Below, piece after piece: positions 39,901-50,284 of a stretch of DNA of 64,000 nt. Position numbers and translations under genes: made by a program. Numbering within the stretch: the first letter of the stretch is position 1; every line of letters begins with the position of its first letter. The notes under the pieces were generated by a model. It ran no database searches, had not been told where the DNA came from, and worked only from the letters and a program-made list of their open reading frames with translations. This stretch comes from Bursaphelenchus xylophilus (Eukaryota; Nematoda; Chromadorea; Rhabditida; Aphelenchoididae): the NCBI GenBank assembly GCA_904066235.2, contig CAJFCV020000003.1, positions 2,728,001 to 2,792,000 on the forward strand, in the 5' to 3' direction.

Positions 39901-42518
39901 CCTCGATACAAAGCCCGGGCATTTCTACTACGGATGAAATTAGATTTGCCACATCTGGCAGGACGTAATCTGTTAGTCTCGGTAGCTTGGCGGATGTTTC
40001 ACACATCGGCGAAGGCTTGGCGGAGACCTTTTCACCGGCGGGGGCCGTTTTGGGGACTTGGCGTCCTGCCAGATGTGGTAACCCTAATTTCATCCATAGT
40101 AGAAATGTCAGGGCTTTGTATGGAGGTGTGATTTTCAAAAAAGACATCAAATGTCTCCGCCGAAAAATGGTCTCTCCGCCGAGACAAGAAGAAATTCTTT
40201 TGCATATTCTAAAAACGCACAACTTCGAATTTTAAACACGATTTAAACTTCTTGGATAGCTGCAAAGAGCCCAAAGATATAAGCAAATAATTTGTCCAAA
40301 ACTTTTTGAAACACCCTGTATTGAAAAATGTTGAAAAAATCCATTTTTTGGCCACGTGGGTATCTGGTTTCAAGTATAATATAAAAAATGTGTCAAAAAC
40401 TTTCTAAATTGCTGTTTCCTGAAGACTTTCTCACAGCTGAATGATTATTGGCCAAGCAGAACGTACACGTTTAACGGGTTTTTGCTTTTGGAGACTGTTT
40501 CGGAACTTTCTTTATATTATACGTGACCCAAGTTTCCGGTGGAATTTCTGCAAACGCAGAATGCAAAAATACAGAATTTAAATGCTTCGCGGAGTGTTGC
40601 ATGTAATATTCAGTAGGGCGGAAAGAACGGTGCACTATATAAGGGCAAAATCGCCCGGTGCAGCCACCCAAAAACAGGTGGTTTCAAAGAGTAATTGAGA
40701 TTTTTTTGAGAGTATTGTTAAGATTTTCAGTGGTTTATTGAGTAGCAGAAGGTGGAGAAGACTGAAATAGGAGGAATGATACGAGGAATTGCCGGTTTGA
40801 GGACTTGAACTTTAAGTTTTGAGGAGATTTTATATTGATTTAGGTAAAGTAAGGTGGGAAAAGGTGGGATTTAGGGGTACAAAGGGATGAGATTGAAGGG
40901 ATAGGGGTTAAAAATGATATAAAGAGTGATGGAATTATCGACACGGGGGATTTGGATGTCTGGGATATTGATTTAGGTGGTATAAGGTATTATAATATTG
41001 ATGATAAAAATGTTGGAAGATAGTATTGGGCTGGCGTAAAATTGAACTGATTGTTATAAAATAACCTGATATGCCTTAGGAAACGTGTTGTTTTCTGTTT
41101 TGAGTTCGGAAACCCGGGTTTTAACCCACCTTTCCCACGCACTGCACTGGGAAAATTGACGTGTTTTTGGCACGGTGCAGTAGGAAGGAGGGTTGAAAAT
41201 GAAAAATTTATCACGTTCTTTATCAGACAGAAGGAATTGGGAGATATTACGTGTTGAGATTTTTTATTTCGAGGGTGTTTTTTATATTGTACTTGGTAAA
41301 GGTTGTGATTTTTTTATTTTCAGCTCATTACAACGCATCCACCCCTGGCCGAGACTCCAAGATGTACTCGGAATTTGCCGCCACCTCTCCATATCCCAGA
41401 AGCAACTTTGATAATTACACGGAGAAGTCGACGTCATCGGTTTCAGCGGCTCCGGCTAAAATTGGTAAGTTTTTTTGGAGTTTGGAATTTTTTATTATGA
41501 AAATTTATGTTGAAAGTTCGTATTTTAAAATAATTTTCGGATGTTTTTAATTTGATTTTTGCGATTTTTTTGGTCGTATTTTAGACATGAAAATCGAGAT
41601 TTTTTGAGAATTTTTCTATTCTTTTAGGATTTTTTATAATTATTTTTTCATATTTAATCATTTTTAGCCGAATCCGACCTCCTGAAGGGCGATTGGTGCC
41701 AGCCTGACTTGCTGGTCAAGGTGAAGGACAACTTTGATGATGACGAAGTGAAAGGTCTCACCGGAACCATCACAAAACGCCTGGATGGAGAGTGTATGTG
41801 CTACTTTGAGGACCTGGAATTCTCTGATGATTCGGCGGACAGAAAGATTGCATTCAAATATTTGCTTCCGGTGCCGCCGGCAGCTGGGGATAAGGTGAGA
41901 TTTTTCATAAATATTTGGTTGAATCAGTGGAAATTGAGTAGGAAATTTAGGGGTGCAAGGTAAATTACTTCTTGGGGGTTTTGTTGAGTATAAAAATAGA
42001 GAAAAGTAGGTCATGATGACGGATTTTTTGGAAATTTTTGGGGTTTTAGGCAACAATTTAATGTTTTTATAGAAAAATTGATGGTTTTTTGAAAGTAAGG
42101 GGTAATTTGTAGTGAGCGAGGTAAAATACGAAGTTAGCAATCGATATGATTCAAAAATTTCATGAAATGTGTCATGATGACGTATTTTTTAGGAATTTTT
42201 TGGGATTTTAGGTAACAATTTGATGTTTTTGGAGAGAAACTGATAATTTTGTTGAGAGTAAGAGGTAATTTGTAATGAGCGAGGTAAAATACGAAATCTG
42301 CAATTTTTCCATCTTAAAAATTTAAAAAAAATATGTCATGATGACGGATTTTTTGGAGATTTTTTATTCAAAAATTTTTTTAGGCCCGAATTATTTTCGG
42401 CGACGGAAACGGCAAAACGGGCGTGGTTGTCTCGGAGGACAACGACGACATGGTGATCCGCCTCGACGACAGCTCCATCAAACTCACATTCGCCGAAAAT
42501 GTCTGCAAATTGGCCTAA
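33911..42518 (+). CDS. spt-5: transcription elongation factor SPT5 (13 exons, about 1116 aa)
   Basis: Exons: 33911-33949, 34037-34114, 34499-34705, 34772-34956, 35035-35266, 35381-35509, 35627-35830, 35937-36389, 37481-37930, 38341-39211, 41324-41464, 41668-41894, 42384-42518. Domains in order: acidic Asp/Glu/Ser N-terminus (1 to about 165); NGN domain (about 214-305, LWIVKVTRIGEEKMVVLQML), which binds SPT4; several KOW domains (about 310-350, 470-505, 517-552, 588-620, 784-830); a C-terminal repeat region rich in TPxYG-type motifs (about 860-915) that P-TEFb-type kinases phosphorylate; and two further KOW-like modules at the end (about 1004-1035, 1073-1116). Length matches metazoan SPT5 (about 1090-1200 aa). 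With SPT4 it forms DSIF, controlling pausing and processivity of RNA polymerase II in the nucleus. Two introns carry foldback elements (36754-37348; 39430-40600). Confidence 0.96.
36754..37348. mobile_element. 595-bp foldback element with a tRNA-Ser-like loop, in an SPT5 intron
   Basis: The ends ACAAGGAAAGTACTTTTATG and CATAAAAGTACTTTCCTTGT are inverted, with arms of about 125 bp. The unpaired centre holds a tRNA-like sequence on the minus strand. The terminal signature recurs at 47910 (single arm) and resembles the end at 54927. It is inserted in intron 8 of SPT5. Confidence 0.75.
37051..37136 (-). other. tRNA-Ser-like sequence inside the foldback element
   Basis: On the minus strand GTGGCCGAGTGGCTAG matches a class II tRNA A box and GGGTTCGATTTCCC its B box, with an intervening long-variable-arm-like segment. 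The strong resemblance to tRNA-Ser could mean a captured tRNA gene. Acceptor-stem pairing is not convincing, so I treat it as tRNA-derived. Confidence 0.5.
39430..40600. repeat. 1.17-kb palindrome in an SPT5 intron
   Basis: Arms are inverted about 40015. The outer ends are GCAACACTCCG and CGGAGTGTTGC, and an inner coaxial pair of ends, TACAGGGTGTTTCAAAAAG and its inverse, lies at 39710 and 40320. The inner ends look like a Tc1/mariner-type MITE terminus. The arms are near-identical except for a short centre. Reading frames on both strands here are mirror images and not genes. Confidence 0.85.
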
Positions 42519-42585
42519 TCGATATCTCATTTTCATATTTTTTTTAGAACACACTTGAGTTATAAGTTATTTTTTTGGCAATGAG

Positions 42586-42591
42586 AATAAA
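42586..42591 (+). terminator. AATAAA polyadenylation signal of SPT5
   Basis: AATAAA lies 68 nt after the SPT5 stop codon. Confidence 0.6.
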
Positions 42592-42594
42592 GGG

Positions 42595-43040
42595 TAATAT
42601 ATTAGAAGAAATGAAGATTTTTTTAGGTTTTTAGGGGTGGCTTTTTCCTTTGAATTATTTATTTTTTTTTGCGATTTTAATTTTTTTATTTAAAAATTTT
42701 TTTTGGGATTTAAAATAATATTTTTGGGATTTTAAGGATGATTTTAAGGCCATTTTTTCACGAATTTAACTTGTAAAATTGTGTTTTTTTGGCATATTTT
42801 TTTTTTAAATTTGAAGGAACTATTGAGAAAAACGTATTTTACAATTTCCAGAAAAAAATTTTGTGTGGATTTAACATTTTTTTGGCAATTTTTTTCCTGG
42901 AATTTTAGCCTTTTTTATTTTCGAATTGCCGTATTTTAGAAAATATTTTTATTCAAGATTAAACTTACAAATTCGTGAATATACTCGTTTGATTTGTCAT
43001 TTTTTTTGAAAGTTATGTATTTTATAATATTACAAGTGCT
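42595..43040. other. AT-rich gap between convergent genes
   Basis: The gap between the 3' ends of SPT5 (+) and the small secreted-protein gene (-) is extremely T-rich, with CGTATTTTAC at about 42833. No gene seen. Confidence 0.4.
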
Positions 43041-43043
43041 CCC

Positions 43044-46000
43044 CTAGAGGCGTCGATCCATTCTGGACATCATGAGGCGTTCGGTTTGGTCGATCCTCTC
43101 ATTTTCCCGCTGAGTTTTCGTTGCGTCGTCTTCGGAGGCGCGGATTTCACGGAGAGTGTCTGGATTTTTTTTATTTTAAAAATATCAAAATAAAATTTTT
43201 TTATTTTTTTTAATTAAAAGACGATTTTTGGCTCGCTGCGTCAGCCGGGGACACTCAAAAAAATTTTTTTTTTGAGTTTTTTGGCCCAAAATGTTGGTAT
43301 AGGTCACTAAAACACATTCCCAATTTTTTTTGCCCAGTGATGCCCGGAAGGTAGAAAATTGCATACGGTTATAACCGTCCTTCTGAGCTCTGGTGTTGCC
43401 GTCGCAATAAAGACAACTTGACGAAACCGACACCATATAGGTTTTGGTGGATGGCAAATTCAAAAATCGCAATTTCAAGTTAGTAGGATTACTGTAACAT
43501 ACAGTTTTTGACCTCCGGTCGATAAAAATCGACCGTATCTCCTTCAAATCAAAAATCCCACACGATTTTATTGCAGATTTGGAATCAGCGTAAAATTCTG
43601 GTCTAGGAACATGTAATTTGCATCCTTGATTCCGTGGCAGATAAATCATGGCGCAGTGGGTTTTGACGAAAACTAGTAATCTGACGACCCTGGTTCGATC
43701 CCCGCTGGAGACAAATATTGTGAAAAATGTGGAAACGACATTTAATGGAATTATGAGGGTTATATGAGCAACGCTGAGTATTTTTAGACATCAATGGAAC
43801 ATGAGTTTGAGGTTAGAACAGGGTTTATACTATTTTAGTCGCGGAATCCGTGAAAAATAAAACTGCTTCAAACGGGCTGAAATTGATAAGACCTATTCTA
43901 GGCCTAATTCTTAGAAACGTTTACGTTAACTTTTTTTTGTTAGATTACTGTAACGTGGATTACGGTTATTTTTTTTAAAATTAAAATTAAAATTTTTTTA
44001 TTTTTAAAAAATTTAATTTTTTTTTTGTTTTTTACACGTAATTATTAGAAAAAAATAAAGCAGTACAGCAATTTCTTTTTAAAATTTTTTTTAAACTGCA
44101 CTTTTACAACGCCTGTAAAATGAAGGTTGGTTCTCGTTTTCACTGAAATTCCCGCTTGTCATTACTCTTATTACAAAAAGTGCAAGGGAAAACTAATTGA
44201 TGACAAAAACTTGACAAAACTGTTTCAGGATTGTGAACTTTACTGCTTATTGGAATTTCAGTGTAAAGTCAGAGAGTATCAAGAAGTTCTGGAGGTAAAA
44301 TACGGCCTTTAAAGTTCGAAAAAACATTTTTTTTTCAAAAAATTTTTTTTTTTTTTATTTTTTTGATTTCTTACTTTCAATCTCTTCCATTTGCTTGGGC
44401 ATCCCTTGTTTGAGCTTGTCCATTTCTTGAGGATTCAATTTCTCAAAAATTGTGTAAAATCTCGAGACTTCTCGCTCTGTAGGGGCGACAAATCCAACTT
44501 TGATCATCTGAAAAAATTTGAAAAAAAAATAAAAAAAGATTAATTAATTTTTGGATTTTAATTTTTTTAAGGTTAGAAAAAATTTTCTAGTTTTAAAAAA
44601 AGTCGACAGCGAAAATTTGAACAAAAAAAATTAAAAGATTTTTAAAATTTTTAATTAATTTGATTTTTAATTTTTTCTTGAGCTTAGAAAAATTTTTTCT
44701 TTTTATTTTTTTAAATTTTTTGGCAGCCAAAATTTTCGAAATTTTTTTTCAATTTGAAAATTTTTTTCATTTAAAAATTTTTTGTTGATTTTTAGATTTA
44801 AAAAAAAAAATTTTGTTGATTTATAAGATCTTTTCATCCTTAAAAAAAAATTTTTTTTGTCCCTTACACTTTGAATGACCTCGCTCATCGCGGCGGAAAG
44901 GCCACCTTCCCGGAAGACCTCGTCTTGGAGTTGTAAATAGAGCGCAAGGTTGTTGGCGATCAGATTCTCCGATTCGGTTTCGGTTTTTGGGACAAGGACA
45001 TCATAGGCTGGGTTCGCCTCCAATTTTCGTTGAATTAGAGCTGAAAACGCGATTTTTATAGTAAAAAAGTTTTTAAAATAAAAAAAATTTTAAAAATTTT
45101 TTTGCAATTTGCGGTCCAGAAATAAAAAATATGTACATACGGTAAAATACGAAGGATAAGGTCGGCATGAAAAATTTTATACAGTTTTTTGAACATGATT
45201 TTGAAGTTTGCGACAAAAGTTTTTATTGCACCGTGCGAAAAATCAAAAACTCAATTTTTGCACTGTGCGGTTCAGAAAATGTAAAGAAATATAGAGAAGA
45301 TAAAATACGACGATGAGAGCCTGAGATCAAAGATTTTTGCACATGTTCTGCCCGCAGGATTTCGATTTTTGGGACAAAAATTTTGATTGCACCGTGCGAA
45401 AAATCAAAAGCTCAATTTTTGCACTGTGCGGTTGAGAAAAAATAAAAAATGTAGATACGGTAAAATAAGACGGTGTTAGGTCGACGTCCAAAGCTTTTTA
45501 CACATGTTCTGTCCATCGAATTTCGAATTTTGGGACAAAAATTTTGATTGCGCAGTGCGAAAAACGAAAAACAGAATTTTTGCACTGTGCGGTCCAAAAA
45601 AGAAAGAGAAAAATGTAGATATGGTAAAATACGATAACGCGTGCTCGATGTTCAAAGATTTTTACACATTTTCTGCCCACAGGATTTCGAATTTTGGGAC
45701 AAAAGTTTTTATTGCACCGTGCGAAAAACGAAAAACAGAATTTTTGCACTGTGCACCCCAAATAAAAAGTAAAAAATATAAATACGGTAAAATACGAAGG
45801 ATAAAATCTTGACATGAGAAAAATTTTTGCAGTTTTTTTGCCACCGAATTTCGAATTTTGGGACAAAAGTTTTGATTGCACACTGCGAAAAACCAGAAAC
45901 TGAATTTCTGCACTGTGCGGTCCAAAAACAGTAAAAAACGTTTAGTTATGGTAAAATACGATCGTCAGAACATGGATTGAGACATTTTTACAGATTTTGC

Positions 46001-46791
46001 GCCACTAGGATTCGAATTTTGAGACCAAAATTTGGATTGCACAGTGCGAAAACCCAAAAACTGAATTTTTGCACTATGCGGTCCAAAAACAGTAAAAAAC
46101 GTTTAGTTATGGTAAAATACGATCGTCAGAACATGGATTGAGACATTTTTACAGATTTTGCGCCACTAGGATTCGAATTTTGAGACCAAAATTTGGATTG
46201 CACAGTGCGAAAACCCAAAAACTGAATTTTTGCACTATGCGGTCCAAAAACAGTAAAAAACGTTTAGTTATGGTAAAATACGATCGTCAGAACATGGATT
46301 GAGACATTTTTACAGATTTTGCGCCACTAGGATTCGAATTTTGAGACCAAAATTTGGATTGCACAGTGCGAAAACCCAAAAACTGAATTTTTGCACTGTG
46401 CGGTCCAAAAACATTAAAAAACGTGTAGACATGGTAAAGTACGATTGTGAGAAGATGGACTTGAAAGATTTTTACAGATTTTGTGCCACTGGGATTCGAA
46501 TTTTGGGAGCAAAATTTGGATTGCACAGTGCAAAAAACCAAAAACTGAATTTTCGCACTGTGCGGTCCAAACAAAGGGCAAAAACGCTAAGACGGTAAAA
46601 TACACGTAACAAGGCCTCGTTTTTATTTACAGCTTTTTTGAGGATCAGTTTTACCAATAAATTTTTTACTTACCATCATAATTGGGCAGTAATAAACGGA
46701 TTAGCACTTCGCTTTGTCGATCTTCTTCTTGTGATCGGATTCCCACGACCAAAATCACCAACAAAAACAGCTGCCGTTCCACGCAATTCAT
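43044..46791 (-). CDS. small secreted helical protein of unknown family (4 exons, 179 aa)
   Basis: Exons, minus strand: 46791-46674, 45040-44868, 44507-44375, 43159-43044; phases 1, 0, 1 join cleanly. Residues 1 to about 20 (MNCVERQLFLLVILVVGIRS) form a signal peptide: short start, hydrophobic core, small residue at the end. The mature chain is acidic/basic mixed, helical and without cysteines (for example NLALYLQLQDEVFREGGL and EREVSRFYTIFEKLNPQEMD); the C-terminus is strongly charged (ENERIDQTERLMMSRMDRRL). No family is recognised; helical secreted proteins of this size are common in nematodes. Intron 1 consists largely of a tandem array and intron 3 holds a tRNA-like repeat. Confidence 0.7.
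43300..43800 (+). repeat. tRNA-derived SINE-like element, single copy
   Basis: A tRNA-like core at about 43650-43720 has A box TGGCGCAGTGGG and B box GGTTCGATCCCC. It is preceded by TTACTGTAACATAC (43488-) and TTGGAATCAGCGTAAAATTC (43577-), and followed by a TAATGGAATTATG-type string. The same blocks in the same order occur in each arm of the palindrome at 23120-24884, so both belong to one family. It lies in the last intron of the secreted-protein gene. Confidence 0.6.
45110..46600. repeat. tandem array, about 161-bp unit, about nine copies
   Basis: Copies of the unit recur through the intron between exons 1 and 2 of the secreted-protein gene. Three central units are nearly identical at 161-bp spacing: CATGGATTGAGACA starts at 45971, 46132 and 46293. 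Each unit carries a GTAAAATACG 10-mer (some decayed) and a pair of GCAC-N-GTGC half-palindromes (GCACAGTGCGAAA and GCACTGTGCGGTCC). Outer units are more diverged, so amplification of the centre is recent. Confidence 0.9.
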
Positions 46792-46799
46792 CGTTGTCT

Positions 46800-48440
46800 G
46801 ATTTTGCCGGTCTTCCGAAAAAATCCGCGGCGTTTTTCGATCTGAAAAACAATTCTTTTTTTTTGTTTTTTGACGGGTTTTGTAGAGGGGCGGAGCTTCG
46901 GAAAAATGAAAATATCAAAAAAAATTTTTTTTTGTGGAAAGTTAGATTTTTTTCTCTGAAAAAATCAAAAATAGTTTTTGAGGTTTCCGAAATAAAATTG
47001 AGGTAACAAAACTGGTAATCGAAACAGCCTGAAGCGACAAATTACTCGTGAAGAGAGGTAAAAGGTCATAAATTTGATTTCTTATGGCGGAAATGAAGGA
47101 AAACTGTATAATTTCGGGTTGATTGAGGTTGAATGCAGAGGATGAAAATTAAAATAAGTCTTGAAACAAATCTGAAAACCAAATTTTGGGCAGTAGTCAG
47201 ATCGAAAAAACGTCATGATTTTTATGGTGAACTAAAATTGACAGAGGAAGTACTACAAGTGGGAGAAAGCCCTGCACGTCAAGAAAAAATAAAACAAAAG
47301 CGCTCAAGCAATGAAAAATTCTTGGCATTCTGTTTGATCTCAAAGACAATTTTTTGCTCCAAAGATAGCCTGATTACACGATGAAGAAGGGGTAGAATGG
47401 GGTTATTGCATACATAAATTTGAAGCTGGGCTTCTGCTTAATCTGAACATATATATTTCATATAAAAAATCGGTCGTCTTCTATCTGTTTGAAGCCTAAA
47501 CTTACAACGCCTAAAAAATGTTGCGATTTCGAGGATTTCTCTAAGATTTTCCCTCGCCCCTATTTGAAGTTTCGTGGAAACATAGTCTGGAACAAGGCGG
47601 ATTTTTTGAGCCTAAAACGAAAAAAATCAAATGAGCCAGTTTCGAGATAGAAAATCTCTTCATTTTACGCAATATTTCTCCTTTCCTCTGACCTCGTCCA
47701 AAAAAACTGTCATTGAGACGGACTTTTTGGACACTTCCATAAGCGGAAACAGAATGCCAACTTTCGTGTTGATAGATAACCCTTTGAGCGCAAAATCTTG
47801 ACGTGCCCTGCTTTTTTGTGAAAAAATAACTTTAAAAAAATTTTTTTTTTTGATTTTTTAGACCAATTTTATTCTTCAAAAATTCATCCGAAGAATTTTC
47901 ATATCAAACAAGGAAAGTGCTTCTATGGGGGTATGGAGTTGCAGGTCGAGACATAGCAAAAAAATCGCAAAATTTTTCTGATTCAGAGTATGCAAAAATT
48001 AACTGCCCAACTTTGGTTTGTAACGGCGAAAAATCCTCAGAACTTGGCCGGGCCGTTTCAATTTTGCCTCGGACCGGCCCGTCGAAACAAAAGTCTCCCC
48101 AAAAATAGCGTTTTATTCTCATTGGCAAACCCAATTTTCATTTTGAGACACAGGATTGTAATTATTCCGAGCCGAAAATTCGGCTCGGCCGAAGCCCGGG
48201 AGCCATGTCTAGTGTGGACGAAACGCTAAGCGGTTCCATTTGGTTGACCTGTGCTTAAATTTTATTTATTTTTATGGTGAAATCAAACGCCATATTCACC
48301 GGACGTATTTTACACTTCTATTTTCTTATTCTCTTGTAAATCATTGAACATATTGACTGCCATTGTTGTTTACTTTCAATTTCAAAATAAAAATTTTACA
48401 CACAAAAACGACAAACAATTATTACACTTCCCACAGCTCT
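46800..48440. other. intergenic stretch with a single arm of a foldback element
   Basis: At 47908 ACAAGGAAAGTGCTTCTATG matches the terminal signature of the element at 36754, but no matching opposite end was found, so it is a solo arm or a truncated copy. The rest has no supported gene. Confidence 0.4.
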
Positions 48441-48450
48441 CTAACATACA

Positions 48451-48636
48451 ATGACAGTCTACAATGCTCCCTTCATAAAAGCTAGCCAAATCATGCGCCC
48501 GACGGCGCCAAAAGTTGTCAACAAAACAGCTGATTTTAAAGTTGAAGAGGAGCAGGATCAAATTGTAACCGGCGATTGCAAAACAAGGTCAACAATGATC
48601 AAGTGGCGACTGGCAGCGATAGAAGAATTTTTGTAA
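48451..48636 (+). CDS. possible small gene or exon, 61 aa
   Basis: The frame is open from an ATG that follows an acceptor-like CCCACAG (48430-48436) and ends in TAA. The peptide is mixed in composition with a charged middle (EEEQDQIVTGD) and an amphipathic end (WRLAAIEEFL). A trans-spliced single-exon gene would look like this, but 61 codons can arise by chance. No family recognised. Confidence 0.25.
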   Translation: MTVYNAPFIKASQIMRPTAPKVVNKTADFKVEEEQDQIVTGDCKTRSTMIKWRLAAIEEFL

Positions 48637-48742
48637 AACTTGGGGGACTTAATGGAATAGAACAATATATTATGTAATCATTGTCATCAGAAAATATGCT
48701 CAAACATTGTGAAATTTTTTGGGATACGCTAAAAAATAGACG

Positions 48743-50280
48743 TATACTGCGGGACTAAAGTTTGGAACAGGCTATATTTTCTTTGCGGCTTGAGATCGGA
48801 GTTTCATTTCTTTTCTATAAGAATCGGAATATATTAAAACCCCATAATGGATGCATAGCCGTAGAAATCAGAAAGCTCATATGAGCAAAAAACAAAATTT
48901 TTAAAAATAGGTGGGACAAAAGTTTGGAACAGGGTTAGGAATGCGATCATAAATTTCGCAGTATAGTCAAAAACTCCTAGGCTTTGGTATTTTTAGATGC
49001 TGCGAGGAGTCAGGATCTCAACGACATACTGATTTTCATCGATGAACTCAAAATGAAAAAAATTCTTATTGAGCTAACAATGACGGTCAAACTTGCGAAA
49101 AAAAATTATTTTTTGGGTTGGGTTACCAATGTTATCGATGTATTAGCATTCTAAAATATCAATTATGGTCGCATAATCTCATACAGATAGTCACATCCTC
49201 CCATTGGCACCGTATACGCATAGTATAAATTATGAAAATTTTGAGTTGTGCCTCAAATCTTGGTTCAATGATTTTTATATTTTTTATAAGGCGGCTTGAT
49301 GGCTAATTGGCCTTTTCTTAGGTTTTGTGGGATGAAAAGGTATCTTCAAGAAACAAAAACCAACCGCTATTTGCAACACGAAACGCCACAACTTCGAAAA
49401 ACCCGGATATATGAGATGTTAAGATGACCCATATTTTTTACCTTAATTTTAGGTCGCCATATGGCGCCAAACTAAATGCCTTTATCCTTACCACACTGAT
49501 ATAGTTTTGTTAGCCAACTCTACAATGTATCATACTAGGAATCCAGGTCGATATAAACATTGATTTTGGTGACCGAAAATTTTTTTAAATGTTTGAAACA
49601 TCTGGCGTGGGATATTGCAAATTGCGGTCAGGTTTCGCTTTGTGAAGATACTTTTTTATCTCACAGTGATCATAAAAGGGCCAATTAGTCTTCATGTCGT
49701 CATACAAAAAATCTAAAATTCATTAGACCAAGATTCGAAGCACATTCCAAAATTTTCATAAATTATACTGTGCGGATAAGGTTCCTATGCGAATATCTGA
49801 GTGTCTTTGTACGGTTATACGACCATATCAAATATTTTAGAATGCTTACACACCGATAACATAGAGAACCCAACCCAAAAAATAATTTTTTTTCGCAAGT
49901 TTGACCGTCATTGTTGGCTCAATAAGAATTTTTTTCATTTTGAGTTCATCGATGAAAATCAGTATGTCGTTGAGATCCTGACTCCTCGCAGCATCTAAAA
50001 ATACCAAAGCCTAGGAGTTTTTGACTATACTGCGAAATTTATGATCGCATTCCTAACCCTGTTCCAAACTTTTGTCCCACCTATTTTTAAAAATTTTGTT
50101 TTTTGCTCATATGAGCTTTCTGATTTCTACGGCTATGCATCCATTATGGGGTTTTAATATATTCCGATTCTTATAGAAAAGAATTATTCTATAAGAATAA
50201 TCGGAATTATTCTATAAGAATAACCGATCTCAAGCCGCAAAGAAAATATAGCCTGCTCCAAACTTTAGTCCCGCAGTATA
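48743..50280. repeat. 1.54-kb palindrome with Tc1-like ends
   Basis: The ends TATACTGCGGGACTAAAG and CTTTAGTCCCGCAGTATA are exact inverted repeats, and the arms match over most of their length around an axis near 49511. A second internal pair built on GGGACAAAAGTTTGGAACAG is coaxial. The right arm has a local triplication of an ATTCTATAAGAAT-type segment near 50178-50225 that the left arm lacks. No transposase frame is seen. Confidence 0.85.
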
Positions 50281-50284
50281 GTGG

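Noticed and set aside
39815..40235. Mirrored frames starting MCVFRI on both strands
   Set aside because: Identical on both strands because of the palindrome in the SPT5 intron.
45110..46600. CRISPR-like array
   Set aside because: Units are contiguous satellites of about 161 bp with no short direct repeats separated by unique spacers, in a eukaryotic intron.
45412..46657. Many 60-127-codon frames on both strands
   Set aside because: Periodic open frames created by the 161-bp tandem array.
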